From NCBI GenBank assembly GCA_029204225.1, contig CM055106.1:20305721-20369720 (forward strand): a stretch of DNA of 64,000 nt, written 5' to 3'. Position 1 is the first letter of the stretch, and the number at the start of each line of letters is the position of its first letter. The notes under the pieces are model-generated. The model was not told where the DNA came from. It saw nothing but the letters and a program-made list of their open reading frames with translations, and did no database searches. The translations under genes were made by a program, and so were the position numbers. The DNA is from Diphasiastrum complanatum. Its lineage: Eukaryota; Streptophyta; Lycopodiopsida; Lycopodiales; Lycopodiaceae. Shown piece by piece: positions 11,601 through 22,861 of the stretch.

Positions 11601-11876
11601 ATCTAGAATTAAAGTTAGAATCACTGTGTTATTGTATTGTAGGTCCTATAAGTGGATAAGGATCAGTTGGCCTCACCACGAGGCAGGTCAACGGGACACG
11701 CGTCCCGCCAACGGCAACCTGGGTCATGCATGGGTTGCCTGAGTGAACAACTATATGTACATTGTAATTTCATTTTGAAAAACACAGTTGCTATGTGAGC
11801 TTGCTGAGGAGAGTGCTTTTCAGTCTGTGTTACTGTGTAGCATGATCTGTGTTCCTGTGCAAAGCAAATTCTAAGT
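11601..11876 (+). repeat. B 3' LTR (276 bp)
   Basis: Aligns end to end with 5862-6137 at about 95% identity by eye. The first bases are ATCTAGAATT instead of AGTTAGAATT, and the end AATTCTAAGT is identical. It is followed by CATTG (11877-11881), the right target duplication. Confidence 0.9.
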
Positions 11877-11881
11877 CATTG

Positions 11882-12332
11882 GATAGGTGCCAAGAGAGTG
11901 CTTAGATATGTCTTTTTGGCATTCTCTATCAAGGATCTAACTTGTACTTGAGAGCATTTTTAGATTCAGATTTTATAGGAGACAAGATGGATAGAAGATC
12001 CATAAATGCGTTTGTCACTTTTCTTTGTTGAGGAGTGATATCTTGGCTTTCCATAAAGCAAGATACAATTTTTTTTTTCCTCTTGTGAAGCCGAGTACAA
12101 GGCATTGAATTCAACAACCAAAGAACTCCTATGGCTAAGAACAAATCATATTGAGATAGCTCATCACTTTGTGAGGGAGAAGGTGCAATCCAAGGAGGTT
12201 CAATTTCATCACATGCCATCATCTGAGTGCATAGCTGATATCTTAACCAAACCTTTGGCTAAAGATTCATTTTTCGAGTTAAGAGATTCTCTTGGAGTTG
12301 TAGATAGATGTACATTAGACTTGCCAAGTTAG
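11882..12332 (+). pseudogene. pol: A RNase H, downstream part
   Basis: Continues A after B: WIGAKRVLRYV, then a degraded stretch with DSDFIGDKMDRRS, CEAEYKALNSTTKELLWL and HIEIAHHFVREKVQ. The normal Copia C-terminus follows (ECIADILTKPLAKDSF), ending with a stop at 12330-12332. A stretch between KELLWL and HIEI is missing. Confidence 0.75.
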
Positions 12333-12345
12333 AAGTGAGGTGGAG

Positions 12346-12484
12346 TGTTTAAAATATCATGGAGTCTGTTCCCACGTGTGAAAGAATGTACATAAGTCAC
12401 TTTAGAAAGTTAGATTGATTTTAGCTTGATCTACACTAGTGTGAAATTGACGTTTGAGTAGAATCTTGAAAATGGTCAAATTGG
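12346..12484 (+). repeat. A 3' LTR, truncated
   Basis: Begins TGTTTAAAATATC right after a purine-rich tract (AAGTGAGGTGGAG, 12333-12345), as expected for a Copia 3' LTR. It contains CACGTG at 12373-12378. It breaks off near 12484, where a minus-strand gene fragment starts, so the end is lost. Confidence 0.6.
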
Positions 12485-12992
12485 TCAAACTTTGTGTAAA
12501 TAGATTTTTGGCACATACGATTCCTCAACAATGCTTTGAAGCACTGGTAAAGAAAATGCTTTCTTGCGTCTCAACCTCTTAGAAAAGCAACTAAACAGCT
12601 GATCAATTTGATCGTGGGTATGTCCTACCAAAAAAAATCCTATTTTTACGTTTTTGAAATTTTTTTTTTCCACTAGCATGGACAAGTATGCCAAAACAGT
12701 TTGGTTTTTATTTTCCCTAGCAATGTTCTCAAGCTGCAAATAAAGTATTTATGGAAGATTTTCAACAAATTCGCAAATTATTTTTATGTACCATGGTGAT
12801 CATCCAATTTGGATCATTTCGAACATTCAAAAAGACCTTGGACTCCAAAGTGCCATTAAACACAAGTGCTCCAACGAGATGAACCTAAATAAAATCTGCC
12901 TCGTTCAAATTTTTGGGCACTCTGACAAAATGAGGCAACATTGTTTACTTCTGATCCATGCCATCAATAACAAGGCCCAGATATTTTTGTAA
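12485..12992 (-). pseudogene. Fragment of a DUF7869-type protein gene
   Basis: On the minus strand, 12992 to about 12795 reads YLGLVIDGMDQK, stop, TMLPHFVRVPKNL, then VHLVGALVFNGTLESKVF. A GT...TTTGCAG interval then looks like a short intron. Past it comes QLENIARENKNQTVLAYL and FFLVGHTHDQIDQLFSCF. The order IDGMDQ...HLVG...LxNxARENKN...GHTHDQIDQ is what I know from uncharacterised DUF7869-domain proteins, possibly transposase-derived. Two internal stops (TAA, TAG) show it is dead. The family name is from memory; the motifs are seen. Confidence 0.6.
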
Positions 12993-13048
12993 GAAAAATT
13001 CAAGCAAAAGGCAAACTAAAACCCATCTAACAGAAGCTTAGCACCATC

Positions 13049-13066
13049 TCCCCGACAATGGTGCCA
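13049..13066 (-). other. Gypsy-type primer-binding site (tRNA-Asp like)
   Basis: The minus strand reads TGGCACCATTGTCGGGGA, two mismatches from the TGGCGCCGTTGCCGGGGA-type site of plant Gypsy elements allowing for drift. Six T's separate it from a sequence ending ACA, as at an LTR end. No gag follows it: the DUF7869 fragment lies within 60 bp. Confidence 0.55.
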
Positions 13067-13072
13067 AAAAAA

Positions 13073-13990
<918 letters not shown>

Positions 13991-14266
13991 TATTTTAGAT
14001 CTATCTCTACTTCTGGCGCCTTTGGCTTACGAGTACAGTGCACCATTTAAGGGTGTCTAACATTATATTATTGATAGACTGCCGACTCGGCCATGTCTTT
14101 ATTCCCATTGTCATTGAATCTGTTGGGGAGATGTTTGGCTTTGTTTTCGCTCGTCGGCCGGTTTGCAATCTTGTTGACCTTCTGACATTGGCTTTCCCGG
14201 TGAATCTAGATTCTGGAACTCCTTTTTGGTTGTTCATCAATGTTCCTTGGCACAGTTTGACGGCAT
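13991..14266. other. Unassigned spacer
   Basis: Open frames exist on both strands (77 codons minus, 76 plus). The minus one contains RRSTRLQTGRRAKTKP, which resembles a basic linker, but nothing identifies it. I call no gene. Confidence 0.3.
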
Positions 14267-15153
14267 GATAACACTACTAGAAGAATCTTTACCAGAATTA
14301 TCCATTAGAAGAATCTTCACCAGAATCTTCTAACATCGGATAAGGCTACTGCCTCATCCCATGATCAATCATCCTCTGAACAGTAGATAGCTAATGCTAA
14401 TCTAACAATGAATTTATGAACAATAGATAATATCTAATTACAGCGGAAATATATCTACTAGTAAATTGAACAAGCACCACGTCAACATTCACAGATTGTG
14501 TGCATTGAACAGAAAATGTATACTCATCTATATTATTAGAATTGAATTTCCAATCAAGTTCTTTCTTGAGAGCTCTCTATTTTCCAGATCAATGCGTCGG
14601 CATGAGAGAGATGTTCTCTTATTATGAAAGGAACTAGCTACTACTAGATCTATCTTGCTTCCTTGATGCGCACCTCACTAAGTGTCATGTTCAAGATTCT
14701 CTCTCTGTGTATATCCTTTGTATGTCTCTGATCCAATACATATATTATGCTAGATTAGATTACAAGATTCTTTAGCTAAGTTTAAGCTAAGCATCCGTTT
14801 AAGTACGTTTCTGTTGACGTTGCATGGTGGGGTGGATCGTGGTAGTTTGAAAAACTTCATGACCGAGGTGATAGTTCGTCTTCACCCTGGAGTATCAGCC
14901 TAACCCGAAGTGTCAGCCTTCTGATTATGAGGCAAAAAAGCCCAAAAAGCCGAAGGTTGGCTAAAACAAAATTTTGGGTTGTTTTAGACCTACTGTCACC
15001 TTTTATCAAAGTGCAAAAAAACGTGAAAAATACAAACTACGTGACAAACAGTTCAAATATGCAGATTGTGCAGAAACTAGTTAGAATATGTAGCAGTCTA
15101 AAAAGACGAGAAAAAATACTAAGGCTTTAAAGTAGAAACTTAATGTTTCTTCA
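14267..15153 (-). repeat. D 3' LTR (approximate)
   Basis: On the minus strand the RNase H stop of D lies in a purine-rich stretch (AAGAGGGAGC), followed by TGAAGAAACATTAAG, the likely LTR start (plus-strand end 15153). The other end is placed at TGATAACACTACTAG (14267) by the TG...CA rule only. No second LTR is present, so the left boundary is uncertain. Confidence 0.35.
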
Positions 15154-16480
15154 GCTCCCTCTTAAAGCGTGTATTTTTTTTACTCCCAAGGTAGCTCTCT
15201 GCCTTTCAAACATTGTCTTATCCAATGCCTTTGTAAAGATATCAGCTACCATCCGCTTTGTCGGTATGAAGACATCACTATAGGATTCAATCTTGAATCC
15301 TGCATCTCGACAATAGCATAGGCCGTAATTTTGTGTTCTGCAGATATTGCAGGATCCTCTTGGCAATCTTCTAGTGTGTTGGTCCTAGATTGATATTGAA
15401 TTGGCTCAGCCTGAACACTGCATAAGTAATGTCTGGTCGCATATTGTCTACCAAGTACATCAAAGAACCGATAAGCCTTATGTAAGGCTTGTGCTCCATT
15501 GCTTGTCGTTCTGCTTCATCTTTGGGATAGTCTTCATTGTCCAGTACTATGCCAGGAACCATTGGAGTATTTACTCCCTTGCAATCTTCCATGTTGAAAT
15601 CATCAATGATCTTCTAAATGTATCTTGATTGACATAGATATAATCTCCCAGCCTGAAGATCTCTGTCGATCTGTAAACCCAAGTAGCATTTGGCTTCTCC
15701 TAGTTTCGATATTTCGAAGTGCTTCAAAAATGTCTGCCTTCACCTATGCAATTACATTGTCGCTTCGTGACAAAATTAAAGTGTCATCCCGATAGACACC
15801 GACCATGATGATCTCGCCGCTTATGATTTTTACATAAACATTATAGTCAGTCATTAAAGGCTAGAAGCCCAAGGATCTAAGTGTATGATCCTTCTTCTTA
15901 TACCACTGCCTGGCGGACTATTTTAGTCCATAGATGCTTCTGTGCATTATGCAGGCATAGTCAGTAAGTGACTCATAGGAAAAACCTGGTGGCTAGTCCA
16001 TGTAGGCCTCTTCTTTCAGCTCTCCATGCAAGAAGGCTATCTTCTTGTTTACAATGTGGATTTTCAGATCATAGGCAGCTAGCTGCATATGCAAATAATA
16101 TGCGTAGAGATGTGTGCTTTAGAATAGGAGAGAATGTCTTTGTATAATCAATGTCATACCTTTGTGAGAAGCCCTTTGCAACTAGCCTGGCTTTGTATCT
16201 CTGTACATTGTCATCTGGTCCATACTTGTGCTTGTAGACCCATTTACACTTGACAGTCTTTCTGTCGGCTGGTAGTTGCTTGAGAGTCCACATCTTGTTC
16301 TTCTTTATGGAGCCCATTTCGTCTTCCATGGCCTTGATCCACTTGCCCTTGTCCAGCCCTTGTCCAGACAGTTGATGGCTTCTTCATAAGTTTGTGGTTC
16401 ACATCTGAATCCACAGAATTTTTCCTGAGTAGAAGATGAGCTGTCAGACACATAGTATGTTTGTGAACTTATTAAGACCT
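15151..16480 (-). pseudogene. pol: D: Copia RT and RNase H fragment
   Basis: Minus-strand Copia pol. At 16329-16069: MEDEMGSIKKNKMWTL and CKWVYKHKYGPDDNVQ (RT start). Near 15810: VYRDDTLIL (RT active site, YxDD kept). At 15592-15371: EDCKGVNTPMVPG and IRLIGSLMYL. At 15366-15151: MVADIFTKALDKTMFE, the C-terminus. A short direct duplication (CTGGACAAGGG) upstream of the RT causes a frame change near 16360. Gag to integrase are missing: plus-strand piece E abuts at about 16488. Confidence 0.75.
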
Positions 16481-16487
16481 TCAAAGT

Positions 16488-17589
16488 GTGTTGATGTCCG
16501 AGGAGAGTAAAAAGGCTCATATCAAATCAAGTATGGAGAGGCTCTCCATCAATGATGATGATGAAAAAGCCTTATTTCTCAATAGCAAAGGCAAAGCAAA
16601 GAGCAAGGGAGGAGCATACAAAAAGGAGCAAGCAAAGGTGGAGATCAAGGAGGATCTACATCATCATCATCACAAGTCAAGCCCAAGATGGACAAATCAA
16701 AGATCAAGTGCTACTATTTTAGCAAGATGGGGCACTATGCCTCAAAATGCTTCAAGAGGAAGCAAGCTCAAAGTCAAGCCAACATTGGACAAGAGGAGGA
16801 AGAGAGTTATCATGAGGACTCACTATGTGTCAACCTTTTCATCATCAAATGTCGAAGGTGAGGATCTTTGTGGATAGATAGTGGGGCTAGGTCCCACATG
16901 TCGGATAGAAGGGAGTACTTTTCTCAACTCACACCTTATGTAGGACCTATAAAGTCCATTTTTACAGCAAATGATCATGAATGTAAAGTTGAAGGTGTGG
17001 GATCCATTCCCTTATGCTTAGGATCTTCCAAGAAGACTAAGATAGATGGTGTTCTTTACATTTCTAGCATCACTAAGAATTTGCTTAGTGTTGGCCAACT
17101 TTTAGATCATGGTTTCATTGTGGAGTTCTCGACTAATATATACAACATCAAGAAGAATGGGAAGATCATAGCAAGAGGAAGAAGGTTTGGGAGGTTGTTT
17201 AAGCTTGATGCTTTTGTAGATCCTAATCAATTTGTGATAGTAGCCAGGGAGGACAAGATGACCACAAACTATTTGTGGCACAAGAGGCTTGGTCACATCA
17301 ACACCAAGTCTATGGAAGTTATGTGCAAGGAGGAGCTTGCTCTAGGCCTTCCAATATCCATGTAAAAGAAGGAAAAGGTTTGTAAAGCATGTTCTTTGGC
17401 TAAAGCACATAGGTTGCCTTTCTCTAGCACTATCACTAAGACTACTCATCCTCTTAAGTTGATTCATTTGGATGTACATTTTGCTAGCACAAAGAGCAAT
17501 TGTAGAGCCACAATGTTTGTAATCTTGAATGATGAATCCTCTAAGAATCATATTGGCAAAGATATGGTTGAGATCAAGGAGGATCTTGA
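16488..17589 (+). pseudogene. E: Copia gag C-terminus, protease and integrase N-terminus
   Basis: A plus-strand fragment truncated at both ends. Gag C-terminal Lys-rich sequence includes a degraded zinc knuckle in a shifted frame. The protease WIDSGARSHMS (about 16870) is followed by GVGSIPLCLGSSKKTKIDGV, LLSVGQLLDHGF and LWHKRLGHIN. A stop lies at 17363-17365, then CKACSLAKAH and LIHLDVHFASTKS. It ends where the LTR piece of element C begins. It is close to R5 in sequence (VGSIPLCLGSSKK in both). Confidence 0.75.
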
Positions 17590-19034
17590 AGTTAGAATTA
17601 AAATAGAATCATTGTGCGACTATACTGTGGGTCCTATTAGTGGATAAGTATCAGTTGGCCTCGCCACGAGGCAAGTCAACGAGACACGCGTCCCACCAAT
17701 GGCAACCTAGGTCATGCATGGGTTTCTTGAGTAAACAACTATATGTACAGTGGGTCGTTCCAAGGCCAAATACAGATATGAAAAGTTCCTCCAGGGCGCA
17801 GAGATAGGGTGCAGCCAGCTACAGATTCAGATTGGATCGAAAACATTCCAAAATTGTGCAAGAACACGCTGATTTGGCTTGAAAAGAAGCAAGAAATCAG
17901 GAAAGAGGAGGAGAGGTCGTGGAGGCCGTGAGGACTGGTCGCGCACTTCAAAACCAAACACATAGTGTTCCAAAGTGAGACGTGCCTGCAAGCATGTGGA
18001 TCAGCGCACAAAAGCACTTAGGACCGTCGGATCTCCAGTCACATAGATCTGTGGTAAAGATCGAGCCTCCAAGAACAGTTGTGGGCTGTTGGATCCAAGG
18101 TAGCCATTGGATTGAGGTGAAAGAGACTTTGAAAGGACCTGAAGGCCATTGAAGGAAGATTGGCCATTCAACTTCATTAAAAAATTTCAAACAAAAATTG
18201 GAGTTAGGTCCCTTCACATGTGAAAGGTGAAGTTTCTTCAAGGTGAAGAAACAGTTCAAAAGCTCAAAAAGCCCTTATTTTTAGTCCTTTAGCCTATTTT
18301 GACCAGACGAAAGGCTATAACCTCCAAACGAAGGGCACCCGGACTGTACCTACAAGTACGCTACCGCAAAACAGAGTGATTGCAGTGGAAAAAGTGTTCA
18401 GAGTGCACCAGATCTGATTTCACCATCTCACTGGGCACAAAGTTGGGAGTTGACGACTGAGTGCATTTTGGAAGGCGACGCCGATTTGGCTTTCAAATTG
18501 GTGGAAAAGCGGTGAGTGGCTTGGTAAGGGAAAAAGTGCAGGTCATTATTTTCAACTTTTGACATCACTGTTGGCCTTGGCATACTGTTTTTAGCCTATG
18601 GCAGAAGTTTCAAGCAGTTTTGCGATGGCAAATATGAGAGAGTCCATTTTGAGTGAAAGTAGCAAATTGGACGGGATTTCCAACTATGTAGTGTGGAAAT
18701 TCAAAATGAAAAACATACTGATGGAGAAAGACGTGTGGGAAGTCATCACAAGTGATGAGAGAAGGCCGCCAAATGAAGCAGACATCAAAGTGTTCGACAA
18801 AAAGATGAGGAAAGCTTTGACCTTCATTAACTTGTGAGTGAAGGATCACATCATTACCCACATTTGTGATGCTATTACACCCAGATAGGCATGGAATGTG
18901 CTAAAGGAGCAGTTCGAGACATCAAATCCATCAAGAATCATGTTTCTGAAGTCAAAGTTGAATAGTGCCCGCATGGAACAAGGAGAGCACATTCAGACGT
19001 ACATGACCAGAATCAAAACAACGAGAGATGAACT
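17590..19034 (+). mobile_element. C: truncated second copy of the B family
   Basis: 17590-17751 matches the first 160 bp of B's LTR (starts AGTTAGAATTAAAA, same GC-rich block). The rest of the LTR and the primer site are gone. From about 18160 the leader matches B (about 6940 on), and gag follows. The element is cut at 19034 by element F. The junction between LTR piece and leader (about 17752) is an internal deletion. Confidence 0.8.
18598..19034 (+). pseudogene. gag: C gag, truncated
   Basis: Same protein as B gag: MANMRESILSESSKLDG, NYVVWKFKMKNILMEKDVW. The same TGA sits after ALTFINL (18835-18837), and a further TAG replaces a Gln codon in ITPRQAW (about 18885). The frame continues to KTTRDEL and stops at the F insertion. 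Confidence 0.8.
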
Positions 19035-19510
19035 AGTTGAAATTCTGTTAGGATCTAGTGCAGTATGCAGATCACATCACACAATCACCATAGCCACTCC
19101 TCACAAGCTCTCAAAGATGGCACAACAAAAGTTAAGTCTATTATGAAGAAACACTGTACATATAGCAAAGCCCCAAACTGCATGGGCTCAATAAGTGTCA
19201 CTAAACTGGCCTACCACCTACCAAACTAGAGTTAGGCCCAATATGGCCACATATACTGACAAACCCAGGACATGCCCTTGAGTATAGCATAATGAACTCA
19301 AAATCACTGTACATGCTAATTTCTTCCTACGTGTGGCTACCCGGCTAACCCAAGTAGCCGTCTATGGGATCAGTGCCCGATCAATATATCCTAACGGGTC
19401 ACGTCCCAAACACAACTGAATACAGCAAATCTAATTAACTATACACTAATTACAATATCACCTTTAGAGCTTACATAAAATGTATATCAGGTTAACTCTA
19501 ATTTCTAACT
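19035..19510 (-). repeat. F 3' LTR (476 bp, AGTT...AACT ends)
   Basis: Minus-strand LTR starting AGTTAGAAATT (plus-strand end 19510) and ending AATTTCAACT (plus-strand start 19035), good inverted ends. The purine tract AGCTTAAGGGAGAG (19511-19524, minus) lies just inside the element, which fixes orientation. It inserted into C gag after GAGATGAACT; the left target duplicate would be GAACT (19030-19034). The continuation of C is not found in the window. The ends resemble those of the B family although the LTR body differs. Confidence 0.7.
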
Positions 19511-21052
19511 CTCTCCCTTAAGCTCAAATGTAATAAGAGTGAAAAACAATAATTTGTAGCAACGTCTGGAGTGTCCAAAAGATGTTATGCATGTCCTGCT
19601 ACTATGTACTTGACTCACACTCAAGCACACCAACAAACCACCAGGTTTGACTCACAAAGTATCATGCAAATATAATGCTCATATAGAGAGTCTACCATAC
19701 TCTCGACCAACTGACTCGTCCCCAATCCAACTTGAACACAAGTGGACCACATGAGCGACATGGCTCAAACTGAGGAAATCTCACTGCCACTATGAGATTT
19801 ACATCCTCAATCTAGCTAGGTTGACATCCTATCAGACACTTACAAGCACAAACTTGTAAAGCTGACATAAATGAGCGACTGAGACTCAACCTGAGGAAAT
19901 CTTACTGCCACCATAAGACTATACCCCATTGGATAAACAGCTAGTAGACATAATGACAAGTCAAAGAGCATAAATGACTACTTTTTTTCACACGTAGCAA
20001 ATGCGCAACCACGTACAATTTTGACTCAGATCTAGACACCCATGACAAAGCAACATGCAAGCCCACACACACTCATGCAAACCAACACAAATGATAAAGT
20101 GTCAAATACATTACCAAGGCCTACCCATAAGTGGTATGCTGTCGTACCAACACTTGTGCCACCTGTAGATCTGCTGCTACACCACTGGTCATCAAATCAG
20201 GTCCTCAACCATGGCCTGCACATGTACCAAGATGCTCTCACGTCCAAGCTTTTTATCACATATATGTCCTCATACATCATCCAAGATCAACCATCTCGAA
20301 CCAATGAGTGCTCCAAGCCTCATCCCTGATGTATCTCCCAAACAAAGCTATGCTCCAAGCCACTTTGCCTTGACATCCTGTCCAATAAGCCCTGAAAGCT
20401 GATCCCCATCCATTCCCCATGCTCCAAGCACAAGAGTCTACCTCAGGACTCAATGAATGAGTGTACACAAACCTCACCATAGGCTATACCTAAGTAGCTC
20501 GCCACCTCCCAGAGATACTGATGATAATTCGCCTGTCCTACATCCCATTTAGGTTCAACTTCCCATGCTTGACGTTGCCAACTCTGATTTGACCAGTCTA
20601 TAGGCCTCCCACCAAGGAGCCTATCTCACTAACACATCCATCAGAGCGTCCAAGCCAAAGCAAATGCAAACTAGATCCACTATTGTGATGAATAACTCAC
20701 CCACGATCCATAGCATATCAGGTAGGATAGCTCAAGAACCCTGTACCCTATACCATTCGATCACCAAGTATCCATTACCCGTTGATAGCTCTCCAAGAAT
20801 CTGTCCACCTATAGTGCAACTACACTCCAACTGGATCTAACCAAAAATTGCATCCTGCTTACCAAATATTGATGGATAAACACAACATGTGATGCCAACC
20901 TAGAGATCACTGTGCATATAACCATGCAGCTCACCTGATCAATCGCCAAAGTATCAGTTGTCACTCCTTGAGCAACCATCTCCATCCCTGTTGGCTCACA
21001 ACCATGGGCATGTTGGATTCACATCACCCCGTAATGCACTCCATGCCCTCAG
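19511..21052 (-). mobile_element. F internal remainder, no coding recognised
   Basis: Begins with the polypurine tract of F. On the minus strand I find no RNase H C-terminus (no ADIxTKPL) where an autonomous Copia element would have one, and no other known domain up to 21052. A motif close to GCTTGGAGCA recurs about three times between 20300 and 20440. It could be a non-autonomous element or a replaced 3' region. The right-hand limit is simply where the G1 repeat starts. Confidence 0.35.
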
Positions 21053-21890
21053 GAGCTTTAGGAATCAGAAGATTGTTGGTCTTCTGCAACCTACGAACAT
21101 CCTTCAGCCATGGCAGGTCACATGGTCTACCCCTTGGCCTTGGGGATGGTGGGACACTCCTAGGATGAATCTGTGCAGTCTGCTTTGTCCTCACCATTCC
21201 CTGTCCCAATATCGGATCAGTGCACACATGTAAAGAGCAGCAATCTGTCACTAGAGGAGGCACACGCTGAACCGATATCGCCAAAAAAAATAACATAGTC
21301 TAATAGCGAATCAACATGTGGGTGAGGGTATTCCAAACGCTTTATAAAAGTCGTGCCTATTGGACCAATATCCAAGAGTCAAATCCAAATGCAACACAAA
21401 GGAAAAGTTTTTCAATGGTTTTTTTTGTGCTTATATAGAGCAGAATTCAGAAATGATTGCCCTTGTGGGTTTCTGCAGATGTATAGGATCTCCAGGTACG
21501 GAATTCGGAGACCATTAAGTTTAAGGTCCTTTTGGAATCTCAAATATGCATTTATATCTTTTTGGCATGGATTGTGTTGGCATAGAAAATTATTGGTGGA
21601 AGTTTACAGTCCCAGATATTCATTCATATATTGACATATGTTTGGCTGTGATTTGTAGGGACAGGCCATAAATGAAAACCACTGAGGCATCGAGATTTCG
21701 TGATCTTTTTTTCATAACGCCTCACTCTTAAATCTTTCATTCTATGTGTTGATTTTCTAGTGATAAGTGCTAGAAGAGAATTGAGAAGTTCCATATCTTT
21801 GTGACTTCTTCTTGATTTCATTTGTTGACATTCAAGAGAGTGCTTTGTGCATTGGAACAGGTTGAAAGGAGAAGATCGGGTCACTTCAAC
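21053..21890 (+). other. Leader part of G1
   Basis: No domain recognised. TTTATAAAAG at 21341-21350 is a possible TATA box for the downstream gag; G2 has a G in that place (CTTTGTAAAAG). The last 120 bp before gag also match element J (39878 on), so this is genuine leader of that family. No LTR end or primer site could be found. Confidence 0.45.
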
Positions 21891-22861
21891 ATGGCTACAA
21901 GCGGAGGCTTTATGTTGGAGAGTAATGAGAGGCTTACCTCAATCAACTATTCTACTTGGAAGGGGAGGATGGAGTCCTTATTGGAGATGAATGAGTTGGT
22001 GGAGATTGTTGTAGGTGTGAAGGATAGACCTCAAGCACCTCAAGATCCAGTAAGGTATGACAAGAGAGAAAAGAAAGCTCTACACGGCATGACAAAGCTG
22101 AATGTTACCAATGGGCTACTCAAGGAGATTGGTAAGAGCAATTCATCTCGAGAGGCTTGGGAAGCTTTGAAGAAGCTTTATGAATCCAAGTCCACATCTA
22201 GAGTGTTGACTCTAAGAAGAAGAATCTTTCAAAGTTTGTAAAAGAAGGAAGAGAGTACTCATGCTTTTGTTTTGAGGGTTAAAGCATTCAATGATGAGAG
22301 CATTAAGGAAGGAGAACTTGTTCAAGTTATTCTTAATGGTTTGTTAGATGATCATGATAATCTTGTTAAAAGTCTTTCTAATCAAAAGACTTTGCCAAGT
22401 ATCGTGGATATGCAAAAGATCTTGGTGAATGAGGAGTATAAGCTTCAATCAAGATGAGGTGGATTTACATCAACATCTCATTATGAAGAGGAGGCTATGT
22501 TCATCAAAGGCAAGTTTACGGGCAAAGGCAAAGGCAATTGGTCCAAAGGGCAAGATCAAGGTGAGACTTCCTCTTTTGGCAAAAATAAAGATAAGTCTAA
22601 GTTGAAATGCTTTTATTGTGGTATCAAAGGGCATTTTGCTAATGAATGTTTGAGGAAGCAAAGAGATGAAGGTACCAAGCAAATCAACTTTACTACTAAT
22701 GATGAGGATCTAGGTGGTTGTGATTTTATTTTGATGTGTTTATCAAGTCCAATATCAAGTGAAGGTGACAAAGATTCATGGTGGATTTATAGTGGAGCTA
22801 GTTTTTACATGACTAGTCACAAGGAGTTTTTTACTTCTTTGGAGCCAAGAAAGCGATTCAC
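21891..22861 (+). pseudogene. gag: G1 gag and protease start, broken
   Basis: ATG at 21891: MATSGGFMLESNERLTS, INYSTWKGRMESLLEMNELV (Copia gag). TAA after RRIFQSL (22239-22241), a second stop after YKLQSR (about 22457), then the CCHC knuckle CFYCGIKGHFANEC. The protease reads WWIYSGASFYMT, so the catalytic Asp of DSG is Tyr. The reading frame changes near 22855. All three defects in gag and the Tyr are shared with G2, so they predate the duplication. Confidence 0.8.

Larger units (their letters stand above)
5862..11876 (+). mobile_element. B: complete Ty1/Copia element inside element A
   Basis: A full-length plus-strand element of 6015 bp: 276-bp LTR, primer site, 1.27-kb leader, gag, protease, integrase, RT, RNase H, polypurine tract, 276-bp LTR. 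The order is typical of Copia. By eye the LTRs differ at about 14 of 276 positions (about 95% identical), so it is not a recent arrival. LTR ends are AGTTAGAATT...AATTCTAAGT, not TG...CA. The coding region carries several stops. A second, truncated member of the same family (C) lies at 17590-19034. Confidence 0.92.
2077..12484 (+). mobile_element. A: decayed Ty1/Copia element, split by element B
   Basis: Plus-strand Copia element with gag, protease, integrase and RT at 2481-5856, and the RNase H end plus the start of a 3' LTR at 11882-12484. The two parts are separated by element B. No 5' LTR or primer site is visible: 2077-2480 is leader and R1 lies directly to its left, so the 5' LTR is lost or beyond the window. 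Joined across B the RNase H reading continues (codons for HHWIGAKRVL), which proves the nesting. Many stops and frameshifts make this one of the older elements here. Confidence 0.85.
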
